Shown here: in pieces, positions 17,970 to 27,246 of the stretch
Numbering within the stretch: the stretch's first letter is position 1
Layout: every line of letters starts with the position of its first letter
DNA from: Burkholderia plantarii
GTDB lineage: Bacteria; Pseudomonadota; Gammaproteobacteria; Burkholderiales; Burkholderiaceae
Reading direction: 5' to 3'
Length of the DNA stretch: 64,000 nt
Assembly (NCBI RefSeq): GCF_001411805.1
Contig: NZ_CP007213.1
Location: 868,001 to 932,000 of the forward strand
Notes under the pieces: model-generated
The model's input: the letters and a program-made list of their open reading frames with translations, nothing else
Database searches by the model: none
Told to the model about the DNA's origin: nothing
Position numbers and translations under genes: made by a program

Positions 17970-19100
17970 ATGCAAGACAACAACGCCGCCGCCGGCGAGG
18001 CCGCGGCAGGGCGCGGCACACCCGCCAGGCGGCGCCTCATTCCTTTCGTCATCCTGACGATCGTGGTGCTGGGCGCGGCGGGCTACGGCCTCTACTGGTG
18101 GCTGAGCGGGCGCTTCTACGAGTCGACCGACGACGCCTACGTGGGCGGCAACGTCACGGTGATCTCGCCGCGCGTGTCGGGCTACGTGGCGCGCGTGCTG
18201 GTGGCGGACAACGCGCTCGTCCACGCGGGGCAGCCGCTCGTCGAACTCGATCCGGCCGATTTCACGGCGCGGTTCGACGCGGCGCAGGCCGAGGTGGACG
18301 CCGCGAAGGCGGCGCTGGTGCGGCTCGCCGCGCAGCACGAACTGATCGGGGCGCAGATCGCGCAGGCCCGGGCGCAGGCCGACGTCGACCGGGCCGCGCA
18401 GCAGTTCGCGGATCGCGACGCGCAGCGCTACGAGAATCTCGCCGAATCGCATTCGGGCACGCAGCAGGATTCGCAGCGCGCCCGCACCACGCTCGACCAG
18501 GCCAGCGCCCGCGTGCGCGCCTCGCAGGCCGCCGTCGTCGCGCAACAGCGCCAGCTCGCGGTGATCGACGCGCAGAAGGACGAGGCGAACGCCCGCGTCG
18601 AGCAGGCCGAGGCGTCGCTGCGCAACGCGAAGCTCGACACCGGCTACACCACGCTCTACGCGCCGGTGGACGGCTACGTCGGCAACCGCTCCGCGCATCC
18701 GGGCACCTTCGTCGCGGCCGGCACGCAGCTGATGTCGCTGGTGCCGGCCAGGGGCCTGTGGATCGACGCGAACTTCAAGGAAGACCAGATCCGCCACATG
18801 CGCCAGGGGCAGGACGTCGAGATCGAGGCCGACGTCGACAGCGGCCTGACGATCCGCGGCCGCGTGGAAAGCCTCGCGCCCGCCACCGGCTCGGTGTTCA
18901 GCGTGATCCCGGCGCAGAACGCCACCGGCAACTTCACGAAGATCGTGCAGCGCGTGCCCGTGCGCATCGCGCTCGACCCGGCGGTGTCGGCGGTCGGCGC
19001 GCTGCGCGCCGGGCTGTCGGTGACCGCCACGGTCGATACGCGTTCGGCCGGCGGCGCGGGGAATGGAACCGGCCCCGGCAACGGCGCGGCGGCACGATGA
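17970..19100 (+). CDS. emrA: EmrA/FarA-type membrane fusion protein (efflux periplasmic adaptor)
   Basis: A 376-residue HlyD-family adaptor. ATG 17970 is chosen because AGGAG lies at 17959-17963; a longer frame from 17787 lacks this. One N-terminal membrane anchor (about 24-44, IPFVILTIVVLGAAGYGLYWW), then the biotinyl-lipoyl halves (STDDAYVGGNVTVISPRVSGYV near 50 and TLYAPVDGYVGNRSAHPGTFV near 230) flank a long coiled-coil hairpin (about 95-215). It links the EmrB-like pump to the outer-membrane channel. Stop overlaps the emrB start by ATGA. Confidence 0.93.
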   Translation: MQDNNAAAGEAAAGRGTPARRRLIPFVILTIVVLGAAGYGLYWWLSGRFYESTDDAYVGGNVTVISPRVSGYVARVLVADNALVHAGQPLVELDPADFTARFDAAQAEVDAAKAALVRLAAQHELIGAQIAQARAQADVDRAAQQFADRDAQRYENLAESHSGTQQDSQRARTTLDQASARVRASQAAVVAQQRQLAVIDAQKDEANARVEQAEASLRNAKLDTGYTTLYAPVDGYVGNRSAHPGTFVAAGTQLMSLVPARGLWIDANFKEDQIRHMRQGQDVEIEADVDSGLTIRGRVESLAPATGSVFSVIPAQNATGNFTKIVQRVPVRIALDPAVSAVGALRAGLSVTATVDTRSAGGAGNGTGPGNGAAAR

Positions 19101-20668
19101 ACGCGGCCGCGAAGGGCGCCGCGCCCGCCCATCCGCCGGTCCTGCCGTTCGCGGTGATGTGCGTCGGCATGTTCGTGGCGCTGCTCGACATCCAGGTGGT
19201 GGCGGCCTCGCTGCAGGACATCGGCGGCGGGCTGTCGGCCGGGCAGGACCAGATCGGCTGGCTGCAGACCGCCTACCTGATCGCCGAGATCATCACGATC
19301 CCGCTGTCGGGCTGGCTCACGCGCGTGTTCTCCACGCGCTGGCTGTTCGTGGCCTCGGCGCTCGGCTTCACGGTCGCCAGCATGCTCTGCGGCCTGGCCT
19401 GGAGCATCGGCAGCATGATCGCGTTTCGCGCGCTGCAGGGCATGATCGGCGCCTCGATGATTCCCACCGTGTTCACCTCGTCGTTCCACTATTTCACGGG
19501 CAGGCGCCAGCAGATGTCGGCCGCCGTGATCGGCACCATCGCCTCGGTGGCGCCCGCGCTCGGGCCGGTGATCGGCGGCTGGATCACCGACACGATGTCG
19601 TGGCGCTGGATCTTCTACATCAACGTGGTGCCGGGCCTGCTGGTCGCGCTCGGCGTGGCGACCATGGTCGACATCGACGAGCCCGACCTCTCGCTGCTCA
19701 AGGACGCCGACTATCCCGGCATCGCGCTGCTGGCGGTGTTCCTCGGCCTGCTCGAATACGTGCTCGAGGAAGGCTCGCGCTGGAACTGGTTCGACGACGC
19801 CGACATCCGCCACGCGGCCTGGATCTCGGGCATCGCGGGCGTGCTGTTCGTCTGGCGCAGCCTCACGTTCGCGCGGCCGGTGGTCGATCTGCGCGCGTTC
19901 GCCAACCGCAACTTCACGGTCGGCTGCATCCTCTCGTTCATCACCGGCATCGGCATTTTCAGCACGATCTACCTGCTGCCGCTGTTCCTCGGCTACGTGC
20001 GCGGTTTCTCGGCGCTGCAGACCGGCACGGTGGTGTGCGCCACCGGGCTCGGTGGCTTCCTCGGCGTGCCGGCCTACATGATGCTCGCGCGCCGCTTCGA
20101 CACGCGCTGGATCATGATGGGCGCGCTCGCGCTGTTCGGGCTGTCGATGCTGAGCTTCGCGCAGATCACGAGCGAGTGGGACGGCGACCAGCTGTTCTGG
20201 CCGCAGATCGTGCGCGGCTTTCCGCAGGTGCTGGCGGTGGCGCCCGCCGTCACGCTCGGGCTCGGCAGCCTGCCGATGGCGCGCGTGAAATACGCGAGCG
20301 GCCTCTTCAACATGATGCGCAACCTCGGCGGCGCGGTGGGCATCGCGATCTGCGGGGCGATCCTCAACAACCGCACCAACTTTCATTTCGAGCGGATCGC
20401 CAGCACGCTGACGAGCGCCAACGCCTCGATGCAGACGCTGATCGCCGGCTCGCAGGCGAACTTCGGGCAGGCGTTCGGCGACCTGGCCCACGCCGGCACG
20501 GCCACGTTGCTGCAACTGCGCGCGCTGGCCTACCGCGAGGCCTCGACGATGGCCTACGCGGACGCGTTTCTCGCGATCGGCGCCGCGTTCGCGATCGCCG
20601 TGGTGCTGGTGCCGCTGTTGCGCAAGGTCGCGCCGCCGCAACGGCCGGGCAGCGACGCAGGACATTGA
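19097..20668 (+). CDS. emrB: EmrB/QacA-type MFS multidrug exporter (DHA2)
   Basis: A 523-residue, 14-span transporter of the DHA2 family. Motif D1-like DIQVVAASLQDIGGGL is in helix 1, and the motif C region GTIASVAPALGPVIGGWITD at about 155-174 is the antiporter signature. The family exports lipophilic drugs, uncouplers and fatty acids in exchange for protons. Start ATG overlaps the emrA stop. Together with the adaptor and the NodT-family channel it makes a complete tripartite pump. Substrate is unknown. Confidence 0.94.
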   Translation: MNAAAKGAAPAHPPVLPFAVMCVGMFVALLDIQVVAASLQDIGGGLSAGQDQIGWLQTAYLIAEIITIPLSGWLTRVFSTRWLFVASALGFTVASMLCGLAWSIGSMIAFRALQGMIGASMIPTVFTSSFHYFTGRRQQMSAAVIGTIASVAPALGPVIGGWITDTMSWRWIFYINVVPGLLVALGVATMVDIDEPDLSLLKDADYPGIALLAVFLGLLEYVLEEGSRWNWFDDADIRHAAWISGIAGVLFVWRSLTFARPVVDLRAFANRNFTVGCILSFITGIGIFSTIYLLPLFLGYVRGFSALQTGTVVCATGLGGFLGVPAYMMLARRFDTRWIMMGALALFGLSMLSFAQITSEWDGDQLFWPQIVRGFPQVLAVAPAVTLGLGSLPMARVKYASGLFNMMRNLGGAVGIAICGAILNNRTNFHFERIASTLTSANASMQTLIAGSQANFGQAFGDLAHAGTATLLQLRALAYREASTMAYADAFLAIGAAFAIAVVLVPLLRKVAPPQRPGSDAGH

Positions 20669-20682
20669 ACAGGACTACCCAG

Positions 20683-22221
20683 ATGATCCGCTTCCTCCGC
20701 CCCGTTCGTTTCGGCTTCGGCCGCCGGTGCGCGCCGCATGCGGCCCGCGTGACGCGCGGGCTCGCGCCGGCGCTGCTCGCGGGCCTCGCGCTCGCCGGCT
20801 GCATGGTCGGCCCCGACTACCAGCGGCCCGAGCTGGCCACGGCCGATCGCTATCACGCGCAGGCCGCGCTCGGCGCCGTCGCGGGAGACGGCGCGGCCGA
20901 CCTCGCGCGCTGGTGGACCGGCTTCGACGATCCGGCGCTCTCGCGCATCGTCGCGCGCGTGCTGGCGCAGAACCTCGATCTCGCCGCCGCGCAGGCGCGC
21001 GTCGTGCAGGCCCGCGCGGCGGCCGGCGAGGCGGACACGGCATGGCTGCCGCAAGGCAGCCTCGACGGCAGCGTCGAGCGCCTGCACCAGTCGCTGGTAA
21101 GCCCGTTCGGCAGCGTGGCGAGCGCGTTCCCCGGCTACCAGCGCAACGTCACGGTCGCGCAGATCGATGCCGGCGCGAGCTGGGAACTCGATCTCGCGGG
21201 CGGCCTGCACCGGCGCGCCGAGGCGCTGCGCGACGAGGCCGCCGCGGCCGAGGCGGCGCGGCTCGGCACGCGCGTATCGATCGTCGCCGAGGCGGCCGAC
21301 GCGTATTTCCAGCTGCGCAGCGCGCAGGCGGCGCTGCTGCTGCTGAACCAGCAGGTCGAGACCGACGAGGCCGCGCTGCGCGTGGTGGACGATCGGGTTC
21401 GCCACGGCGTCGCGCTCGATCGCGAGCATGACGACGCCGACGCGCAGCTGGGCCAGGACCGCGCGCTGTTGCCGGCGTTGCGCACGCAGCTGGCGCGGCA
21501 GCGCAACCGGCTCGACGTGCTGATGGGCGACGCGCCCGGCACCAACGCGGCCGCGATCGACGACACGCCGCCCGACATGACGGTCTCGCCGGGCGTGCCG
21601 GCCGGGATCCGCCCGGCCGACCTGCTGCGCCGCCGGCCCGACGTGATCGCGGCCGAGCGGCATCTGGCGGCGTCCACGGCCGGCATCGGCGCGGCGCTCG
21701 CGCAGTATTACCCGGACGTCTCGCTGTCGGGCCTGCTCGGCTTCGACCGGATGAGCACGGGCGGCCTGTTTACCGCGAAGGCGTTCGAGCCGGCCGCGCT
21801 GGCGGGCATCCACTGGCGGCTGTTCGACTTCGGCCGCGTGGACGCCGAGGTCGCGCAGGCCAGGGGCGCGCGCGCAGAGGCGCTGGCGCAATACCGGCAG
21901 GCGATCCTGCGTGCCGGCGAGGACGTCGAGAACGCGCTCGTCGCGCTCGCCGAGGCCGACGAGAACACGCGGCAATGGCGCGCCGTGGTGGTCGCCGACG
22001 GCCGCGCCGAGCAGTCGGCGCAGCGCAGCTACGCGCAGGGCACCGCCGCGCAGGGCGACCTGTTGCGGCGCCGGCGCAGCCTGCTGGAGGCGCGCCGCGC
22101 GTGGGTGCTGGCGAGCGGCGATCGCGCGCGCGCGACGGTGGCCGCCTATCGCGCGCTCGGCGGCGGCTGGGCGCCCGATGGCGGGCCGCACGACACCGCT
22201 CTCGCGAGCGCGGCGCGGTGA
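20683..22221 (+). CDS. NodT-family outer-membrane efflux lipoprotein
   Basis: A 512-residue TolC-like channel. The N-terminus has a lipobox LAGC followed by MVGPDYQRPE, the hallmark of RND/EmrB-linked outer-membrane factors. Two outer_membrane_efflux repeats are evident (helices near 95-260 and 330-490; RRRPDVIAAERHLAASTAGIGAALAQYYPDVSLSG region). Start ATG 20683 sits 14 bases after the emrB stop, so it belongs to the same operon. Confidence 0.93.
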   Translation: MIRFLRPVRFGFGRRCAPHAARVTRGLAPALLAGLALAGCMVGPDYQRPELATADRYHAQAALGAVAGDGAADLARWWTGFDDPALSRIVARVLAQNLDLAAAQARVVQARAAAGEADTAWLPQGSLDGSVERLHQSLVSPFGSVASAFPGYQRNVTVAQIDAGASWELDLAGGLHRRAEALRDEAAAAEAARLGTRVSIVAEAADAYFQLRSAQAALLLLNQQVETDEAALRVVDDRVRHGVALDREHDDADAQLGQDRALLPALRTQLARQRNRLDVLMGDAPGTNAAAIDDTPPDMTVSPGVPAGIRPADLLRRRPDVIAAERHLAASTAGIGAALAQYYPDVSLSGLLGFDRMSTGGLFTAKAFEPAALAGIHWRLFDFGRVDAEVAQARGARAEALAQYRQAILRAGEDVENALVALAEADENTRQWRAVVVADGRAEQSAQRSYAQGTAAQGDLLRRRRSLLEARRAWVLASGDRARATVAAYRALGGGWAPDGGPHDTALASAAR

Positions 22222-22341
22222 GCGCGACGGCGCCTGGCGCGGGCGCCGCCGGGGCGTGAGGTGATGCCCGGCCCGCGCCGGGCGATCCGTCGGGCGGCGG
22301 CGCTGCATGTTATGTTGTTGGCTTACTTTCGAGGTGAACGG

Positions 22342-22941
22342 ATGCGATACAGCCCCGAGCACAAACAGGAGAGCCGCAGGCGCGTGCTGGCCGCCGCCGC
22401 CCGGGCGATCCGCGAGCAAGGCCCGGAAGGGATCAGCGTGGCCGCCGTGATGGGCGAGGCCGGCCTCACGCACGGCGGCTTCTATGCGCATTTCGCGTCG
22501 AAGAACGCGCTGATCGCGGCCAGCATCGACTACATGTTCGACGAGGTGGTGGCGCGCTTCGACAAGCGCATCGAGGGCAAGCCCCCGCGCGAGGCGCTGG
22601 CCGCCTATATCGACTACTACCTCTCGCTCGCGCACTGCACCTCGCGCAACGGCGGCTGCCCGATCGCCGCGCTCGGCTCGGACATCCCGCGCCTCGAGGC
22701 GCAGGCGCGCGAGGCGTTCGTGCGCGGGATGGAGCGCCAGCAGCAGCGCATCACGGCGCTGCTGGAGCGGATGGGCTGCGAGGATGCCGCCGTGCTGGCG
22801 CGCTCGATGCGCTCCGAGCTGTTCGGCGCGCTGATCAGCGCGCGGCTCGCCGACGGCGAACTGCGCGAGTCGATCCTCGAAACCTCGCGTCTGGCGCTAT
22901 TGAAGCGCCTTCATCTGGACGCCGACTCGCCGGCGGCCTGA
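22342..22941 (+). CDS. TetR-family regulator of the efflux operon
   Basis: A 199-residue TetR protein. ATG 22342 has GAGGTG 5-10 bases upstream and gives the family opening MRYSPEHKQESRRRVLAAAARAIREQG; the frame extends further up without similarity. HTH: GISVAAVMGEAGLTHGGFYAHFASKNAL (about 33-60), the THGGFYAHF recognition helix typical of NemR/YxaF-like members. Conserved Cys in CTSRNGGCPIAALGS may sense thiol-reactive ligands, as in related regulators; that is inference. It lies last in the efflux operon and probably represses it through the palindromes at 17827-17864. Confidence 0.88.
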   Translation: MRYSPEHKQESRRRVLAAAARAIREQGPEGISVAAVMGEAGLTHGGFYAHFASKNALIAASIDYMFDEVVARFDKRIEGKPPREALAAYIDYYLSLAHCTSRNGGCPIAALGSDIPRLEAQAREAFVRGMERQQQRITALLERMGCEDAAVLARSMRSELFGALISARLADGELRESILETSRLALLKRLHLDADSPAA

Positions 22942-23170
22942 GCGGCGCCGCCGCGTGCGCCGGCTCGCGCGAGCCCGGCGCGGTGGTATCGGATCGCCAT
23001 GAGGGATGACCGCGGCGGGGGCCTACGGCCAGCGGCCATGCATGCTACGATCGCCCGGGCCGCGGCGTGCAGGAGGCCTGAAGCCAGGCCCGGCTTCATT
23101 CCGGCTCGCTTCAGGCGCGCCATCGGCCGCCGCGGATCTCCTTCACACCGCCGATCCAGGAGTTCGCGAC

Positions 23171-24928
23171 ATGAGGCGCTTCCTTCTCGCAGCAACCGTA
23201 CTGACCGCCTGCCTTGCACCGCGCGCCCATGCGGCCTCCGCGCCCGCGGTGGAGGCGCGGCACGGCATGGTGGTGTCGTCGCAGCACCTGGCCTCCGAGA
23301 TCGGCGTGCAGATCCTCGAGCAGGGCGGCAACGCCGTGGACGCGGCGGTGGCGGTCGGCTACGCGCAGGCCGTCACGAACCCGTGCTGCGGCAACATCGG
23401 CGGCGGCGGATTCATGACGCTGCATCTGGCCGACGGGCGCGACCGCTTCATCGATTTCCGCGAGAAGGCGCCGGCCGGCGCCTCGGCGAACATGTATCTC
23501 GACGAGGCCGGCAACGTGCGCAAGGGCGCGAGCCTGTACGGCTATCTGGCCGTCGGCGTGCCCGGCACGGTGGCCGGCATGAATCTCGCCGAACGCAAAT
23601 ACGGCAAGCTCACGCTGCGCCAGGTGATGGCGCCCGCGATCAAGCTCGCGCGCGACGGCTACGTGCTCACGCGCGGCGATACCGACATCCTCGACACCAC
23701 CACCGGGCGCTTCCGCGACGATCCCGACGCGGCGCGCGTGTTCCTGCGCAAGGACGGCACGCCGCTGCAGCCCGGCGACCGGCTGGTGCAGAAGGATCTG
23801 GCCGCCACGCTCGAGAGCATCGCGCGGCACGGCGACGACGCGTTCTACCACGGCAGGATCCCGCAGGCCGTGGAGGCGGCCTCGAGGCGCGGCGGCGGCG
23901 TGATCACGGCGGCCGATTTCGCGGCCTACCGGGCCGAGGACACCGAGCCGCTCAAGTGCGACTACCGCGGCTACACGTTCATCTCGGCGCCGCCGCCGAG
24001 TTCCGGCGGCGTCACGCTCTGCGAGACGCTGAACATCCTCGAGGGCTACGACATGCGCGCGCTCGGCTATCACTCGGCCGCGGCGGTCCACTACATGACC
24101 GAGGCGATGCGCCATGCCTACCTCGACCGCAACACGCTGCTCGGCGATCCGGCATTCGTCGCCAACCCGGTCGAGCGGCTGACGAGCAAGGCCTACGCGG
24201 ACGAGATCCGCAAGACCATCAGCGCCGACCGCGCCGCCTCGTCGAAGCAGGTGGTGCCGGGCTTCAGCGTCCACGAGAAGCCGGAGACGACGCATTACTC
24301 GATCATCGACGCCGACGGCAACGCGGTGTCCACCACCTACACGGTGAACGGCCGCTTCGGCGCCGTGGTGATCGCGCCGGGCACCGGCTTCTTCCTCAAC
24401 GACGAGATGGACGACTTCACCACCAAGCTCGGCGCGCAGAACCTGTTCGGCCTCGTGCAGGGCTCGCGCAACGCGATCGCGCCGGGCAAGCGGCCGCTCT
24501 CGTCGATGGCGCCGACGGTGGTCACGAAGGACGGCAAGGTGTTCATGGTGATCGGCTCGCCGGGCGGCTCGCGGATCATCACGATCACGCTCGAGACCGC
24601 GCTGAACGTGATCGACTACGCGATGCCGCCGCAGGATGCCGTGGACGCGCCGCGCATCCATCACCAGTGGCTGCCCGACGAGGTCTATTACGAAACGCGC
24701 GGCCTGTCGCCCGACACGCTCGCGATCCTGCACGGGATGGGCTACCGGATGGTCGAGCAGACGCCGTGGGGCGCCGCCGAACTGGTGCTGGTCGGGCTGC
24801 CCGGCACCGAGGTGGCGAGCCGTGCCAGCTCGGGCAACGATTCGTCGGTGTCGGACATCGTGCGGCCCGGCTTCATTTATGGCGCGAACGATCCGCGCCG
24901 GCCGGCGGGCGCGGCGGTGGGGTACTGA
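23171..24928 (+). CDS. ggt: Gamma-glutamyltransferase (periplasmic)
   Basis: A 585-residue N-terminal-nucleophile hydrolase that cleaves glutathione and transfers gamma-glutamyl groups. ATG 23171 opens a signal peptide (MRRFLLAATVLTACLAPRAHA). GNAVDAAVAVGYAQAVTNPCCGNIGGGGF near 60-85 is the family N-terminal block. The precursor self-cleaves before a Thr, here in KPETTHYSIIDADGNAV near 375, with oxyanion GGSRII near 475. Length is normal. No operon partner; 229 non-coding bases precede it. Confidence 0.93.
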   Translation: MRRFLLAATVLTACLAPRAHAASAPAVEARHGMVVSSQHLASEIGVQILEQGGNAVDAAVAVGYAQAVTNPCCGNIGGGGFMTLHLADGRDRFIDFREKAPAGASANMYLDEAGNVRKGASLYGYLAVGVPGTVAGMNLAERKYGKLTLRQVMAPAIKLARDGYVLTRGDTDILDTTTGRFRDDPDAARVFLRKDGTPLQPGDRLVQKDLAATLESIARHGDDAFYHGRIPQAVEAASRRGGGVITAADFAAYRAEDTEPLKCDYRGYTFISAPPPSSGGVTLCETLNILEGYDMRALGYHSAAAVHYMTEAMRHAYLDRNTLLGDPAFVANPVERLTSKAYADEIRKTISADRAASSKQVVPGFSVHEKPETTHYSIIDADGNAVSTTYTVNGRFGAVVIAPGTGFFLNDEMDDFTTKLGAQNLFGLVQGSRNAIAPGKRPLSSMAPTVVTKDGKVFMVIGSPGGSRIITITLETALNVIDYAMPPQDAVDAPRIHHQWLPDEVYYETRGLSPDTLAILHGMGYRMVEQTPWGAAELVLVGLPGTEVASRASSGNDSSVSDIVRPGFIYGANDPRRPAGAAVGY

Positions 24929-25489
24929 GGCGGGTTCCGTAAGCCGTGCCGGCGCCGCAATGGCGCCGGGGGCCGGGGGCCGGGCGGGCCGCGTCGATCC
25001 ATCGGGTCGCGCGGCCCGCGCGCATGACGGGCGGCGCGCGTCGATCGCGGGAGCCAGTGGCTCGGGCGGCGCCACGGCAGCGAGCGCTGCCACGGCTTCG
25101 AGCAGCAACGCGGCGGCCCGCGTCCGGGGCCAGCCACGGCGGCGCGCCAGCGCCGCATTGCGGCATCCACGACACGCCCGGGGGCCGCGCGCGACCCGAT
25201 CGCCGACGCCGGCGGCAGCCCGCCGTCGCCTCCTTGCACGGTACGCGGCCGCGCCTGACGAACGGCTCAATTTTCCTTACAACTTGCCGTTAATGCATCG
25301 GGCAGGGTGGGGGTCGGGATGGCTTGCGCGTAGATGCGGCCATGAACGGCGTGAACGCGCGCGAAGCATCGGCATGCCGGCATGCATCGATTCGCCGGCC
25401 ACCACGACACCCGGCACCGGTTGCGGGCATGTCCCGACCGTTGCGTCTCGTTCCTGCTCGCCGCTTCGCCTACCGTCAGGAGACATCGC
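24929..25489. other. 561-base gap between ggt and the coiled-coil gene
   Basis: Arg-rich open frames only, none resembling a protein family. A short AT-richer patch at about 25265-25300 is the likeliest promoter zone for the gene at 25490. No terminator hairpin with a T-run is obvious after ggt. Confidence 0.45.
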
Positions 25490-26089
25490 ATGAACATTTC
25501 GCCAGCCGCCGGCGCGCCGGGTTCCGCACCGGACGAGACGTCATCGGGCGCCGGCCGCGCCAATCGCGACAGGCAGCAGCGCGCTGCGCTCGATGCCTCG
25601 GGCGCGGCAGGCATCGCTCAGGCATCCTCCCGGACCCCCATCGGGGCTTCGCAGGCCCCGCTGGCGTCGATTGCATCGGCCAGCGGTGGCGTGGCGAGCA
25701 CGGCTGCCGGCACGACGTCGGGCGCGAGCGCGGCGGGCGGCGCCGGCTCGGGTGGTGCGTCGTCGTCCGCGTCGAGCAGTGCCGACACGTTGGCCGCGAT
25801 GGGGGCATCGATTATTTCGAGCGTGACGGGCGGCAGCGGGTCGGGGCAAAACTCGAGCCCCAGCGCGATGGATCTGCTCGAACAGACCATCAAGCGGCTG
25901 GAGCAGCAACTGGCGCAGGCCGAGAAGCAGCTGTCGCGGGCAGCGACCGACGAGGAGCGTGCGGCGGCGCTGCAGATAATCGAGACGCTGGTAGGGGCGC
26001 TACTGGAGGCGATCAGCGCACTCGACCAGATGATGACCAAAACGAGCGGATCGGGTAGCGTCGGCGCCAACGTCAACACCTTCGCATAA
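25490..26089 (+). CDS. Low-complexity Ser/Gly/Ala protein with C-terminal coiled coil
   Basis: A 199-residue protein of unknown function with a good ribosome-binding site (AGGAGA at 25478-25483). No signal peptide. Residues about 40-125 are Ala/Ser/Gly-rich and probably disordered. Residues about 125-185 form amphipathic helices (MDLLEQTIKRLEQQLAQAEK, then EERAAALQIIETLVGALLEA). The plan, disordered head and short coiled coil, resembles FlxA-like proteins and also some type III secretion substrates. I cannot decide between these; codon use is ordinary for the region, so it is probably a real gene. Confidence 0.6.
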   Translation: MNISPAAGAPGSAPDETSSGAGRANRDRQQRAALDASGAAGIAQASSRTPIGASQAPLASIASASGGVASTAAGTTSGASAAGGAGSGGASSSASSSADTLAAMGASIISSVTGGSGSGQNSSPSAMDLLEQTIKRLEQQLAQAEKQLSRAATDEERAAALQIIETLVGALLEAISALDQMMTKTSGSGSVGANVNTFA

Positions 26090-26360
26090 GCGCCGGTTGC
26101 GCCGGCCGTCAGTCCGGCTGCCTGCCGTCAGCCGCCTCGGGGCGAGTGAGCCTGGCCTGAAGCCGGCGGCCGCCCGCCTGCCTGGTTGAATCGCGCATCG
26201 CGGGCGTCGCGCGGCGGCCTTCGCGCACGCGGCCGATGGCGCTCGCACTCGCGCCGCGCGCCTGCCGCGCCACCGCGATTCGCATCCGCACCCGCCTCGA
26301 CGCTTCGCGGCACGCCACCGCCATCGCCCTTCGCGTTCGCCATCGCGCCGCGCGGCCGCT

Positions 26361-27068
26361 TCAGCCCGCCCGCTGCGCCAGCAACTTCTCCGCGACCTCG
26401 ACGATGTCCCGCATCGCGTGCTGCAGGTGCTCGCGCAGCAGCGCGGCGCCGCGCCGGACGTCGCGCGCGCGGCTCAGCTCGATCATCTCCAGGTGCTCGC
26501 GCCGCGTGTGCTCGCGAATCGGCACGTTCACCACCTGAAAGCGGAAGTAGCGCTCGTTGCGGTCGTTGAGCCGGCGCAGTGTCTCGATCGCGAGATCGAG
26601 GCCCGACGGCGCGTAGAGCGTTTCGTGGAAGCGCCAGTTCAACTGGCCCCAGCTGGTTTCGGCCGCCGTCTCCATCTGCTCGACGATGTCGGCCGCCGCC
26701 GCGAACGTCGCCTCGGTGGAGGCCGGCATCGCGCGGCCGTAGATCCACGGCTCGAGCCGCAGGCGGATCTCGAAGGTCTCGCGCACCTCGTCGGCCGAGA
26801 TCGCGCAGACGTAGGCGCCCTTGTGCGGAATGATCGTGACGAAGCCCTCGCCCTGCAGGCGCGTGATCGCCTCGCGCACCGGCACGCGGCTCACGCCGAG
26901 TTCGTCGGCCAGCGCTTCCTGGCGCAGCGGCGCGCCGGGCGCCAGCTCGCCGCGCAGGATCTTGCCGCGAATCGCCTCCAGCGCGAGATCGACGGTGGTG
27001 GCGCGCACCAGCTTGCCGGACGGCGAGCGGACGGGATGGGACCCGGGCGGGTCGGTCAGGTCTTGCAT
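26361..27068 (-). CDS. GntR-family regulator, FCD (FadR) subfamily
   Basis: A 235-residue regulator. Winged HTH at about 25-95: AIRGKILRGELAPGAPLRQEAL, then LGVSRVPVREAITRLQGEGF, textbook GntR. The C-terminal FCD domain shows RLRLEPWIYG near 107 and metal-ligand-type His residues (WRFHETLY, HTRREHLEMI, LREHLQHAM). It is divergent from the proline-racemase-family gene, and an ATTG-N4-CAAT palindrome overlaps that gene's promoter, so it probably controls that gene in response to an amino- or hydroxy-acid ligand. Bases 26090-26360 downstream show nothing to report. Confidence 0.92.
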   Translation of the reverse strand: MQDLTDPPGSHPVRSPSGKLVRATTVDLALEAIRGKILRGELAPGAPLRQEALADELGVSRVPVREAITRLQGEGFVTIIPHKGAYVCAISADEVRETFEIRLRLEPWIYGRAMPASTEATFAAAADIVEQMETAAETSWGQLNWRFHETLYAPSGLDLAIETLRRLNDRNERYFRFQVVNVPIREHTRREHLEMIELSRARDVRRGAALLREHLQHAMRDIVEVAEKLLAQRAG

Positions 27069-27119
27069 CGTGTTCGTCTTGACTGAATCCAGACGTGATC
27101 ATGCCAGACGCATTCATGC

Positions 27120-27157
27120 TTGACACCAAAAAACGCGTACAGCATATTGGATACAAT
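27120..27157 (+). promoter_or_regulatory. Promoter and GntR-type operator for the proline-racemase-family gene
   Basis: -35 TTGACA at 27120-27125, 17-base spacer, -10 CATATT at 27143-27148. The palindrome ATTGGATACAAT at 27146-27157 overlaps the -10 and matches the ATTG-N4-CAAT form common for FCD-type GntR operators. Repression by the divergent GntR gene is the simple reading. Confidence 0.6.
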
Positions 27158-27193
27158 CGACAGTGTTCAATCTTCCGGATAGTTCGATGTCGT

Positions 27194-27217
27194 GAACCGG
27201 CCCGCGGCGGCCGGTTC
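27194..27217 (+). repeat. Perfect 9-bp hairpin in the leader
   Basis: GAACCGGCC (27194-27202) and GGCCGGTTC (27209-27217) can pair around a 6-base loop, about 16 bases before the ribosome-binding site GAGG at 27234. The short T-run that follows (three T) is weak for a terminator, but the hairpin could slow polymerase or protect the mRNA end. Confidence 0.5.
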
Positions 27218-27246
27218 CTTTCATTCATTCGACGAGGTACGTGGCC

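Noticed and set aside
18674..20665. 663-codon minus-strand frame opposite emrB
   Set aside because: Arg/His/Glu-rich product without domains; emrB is certain.
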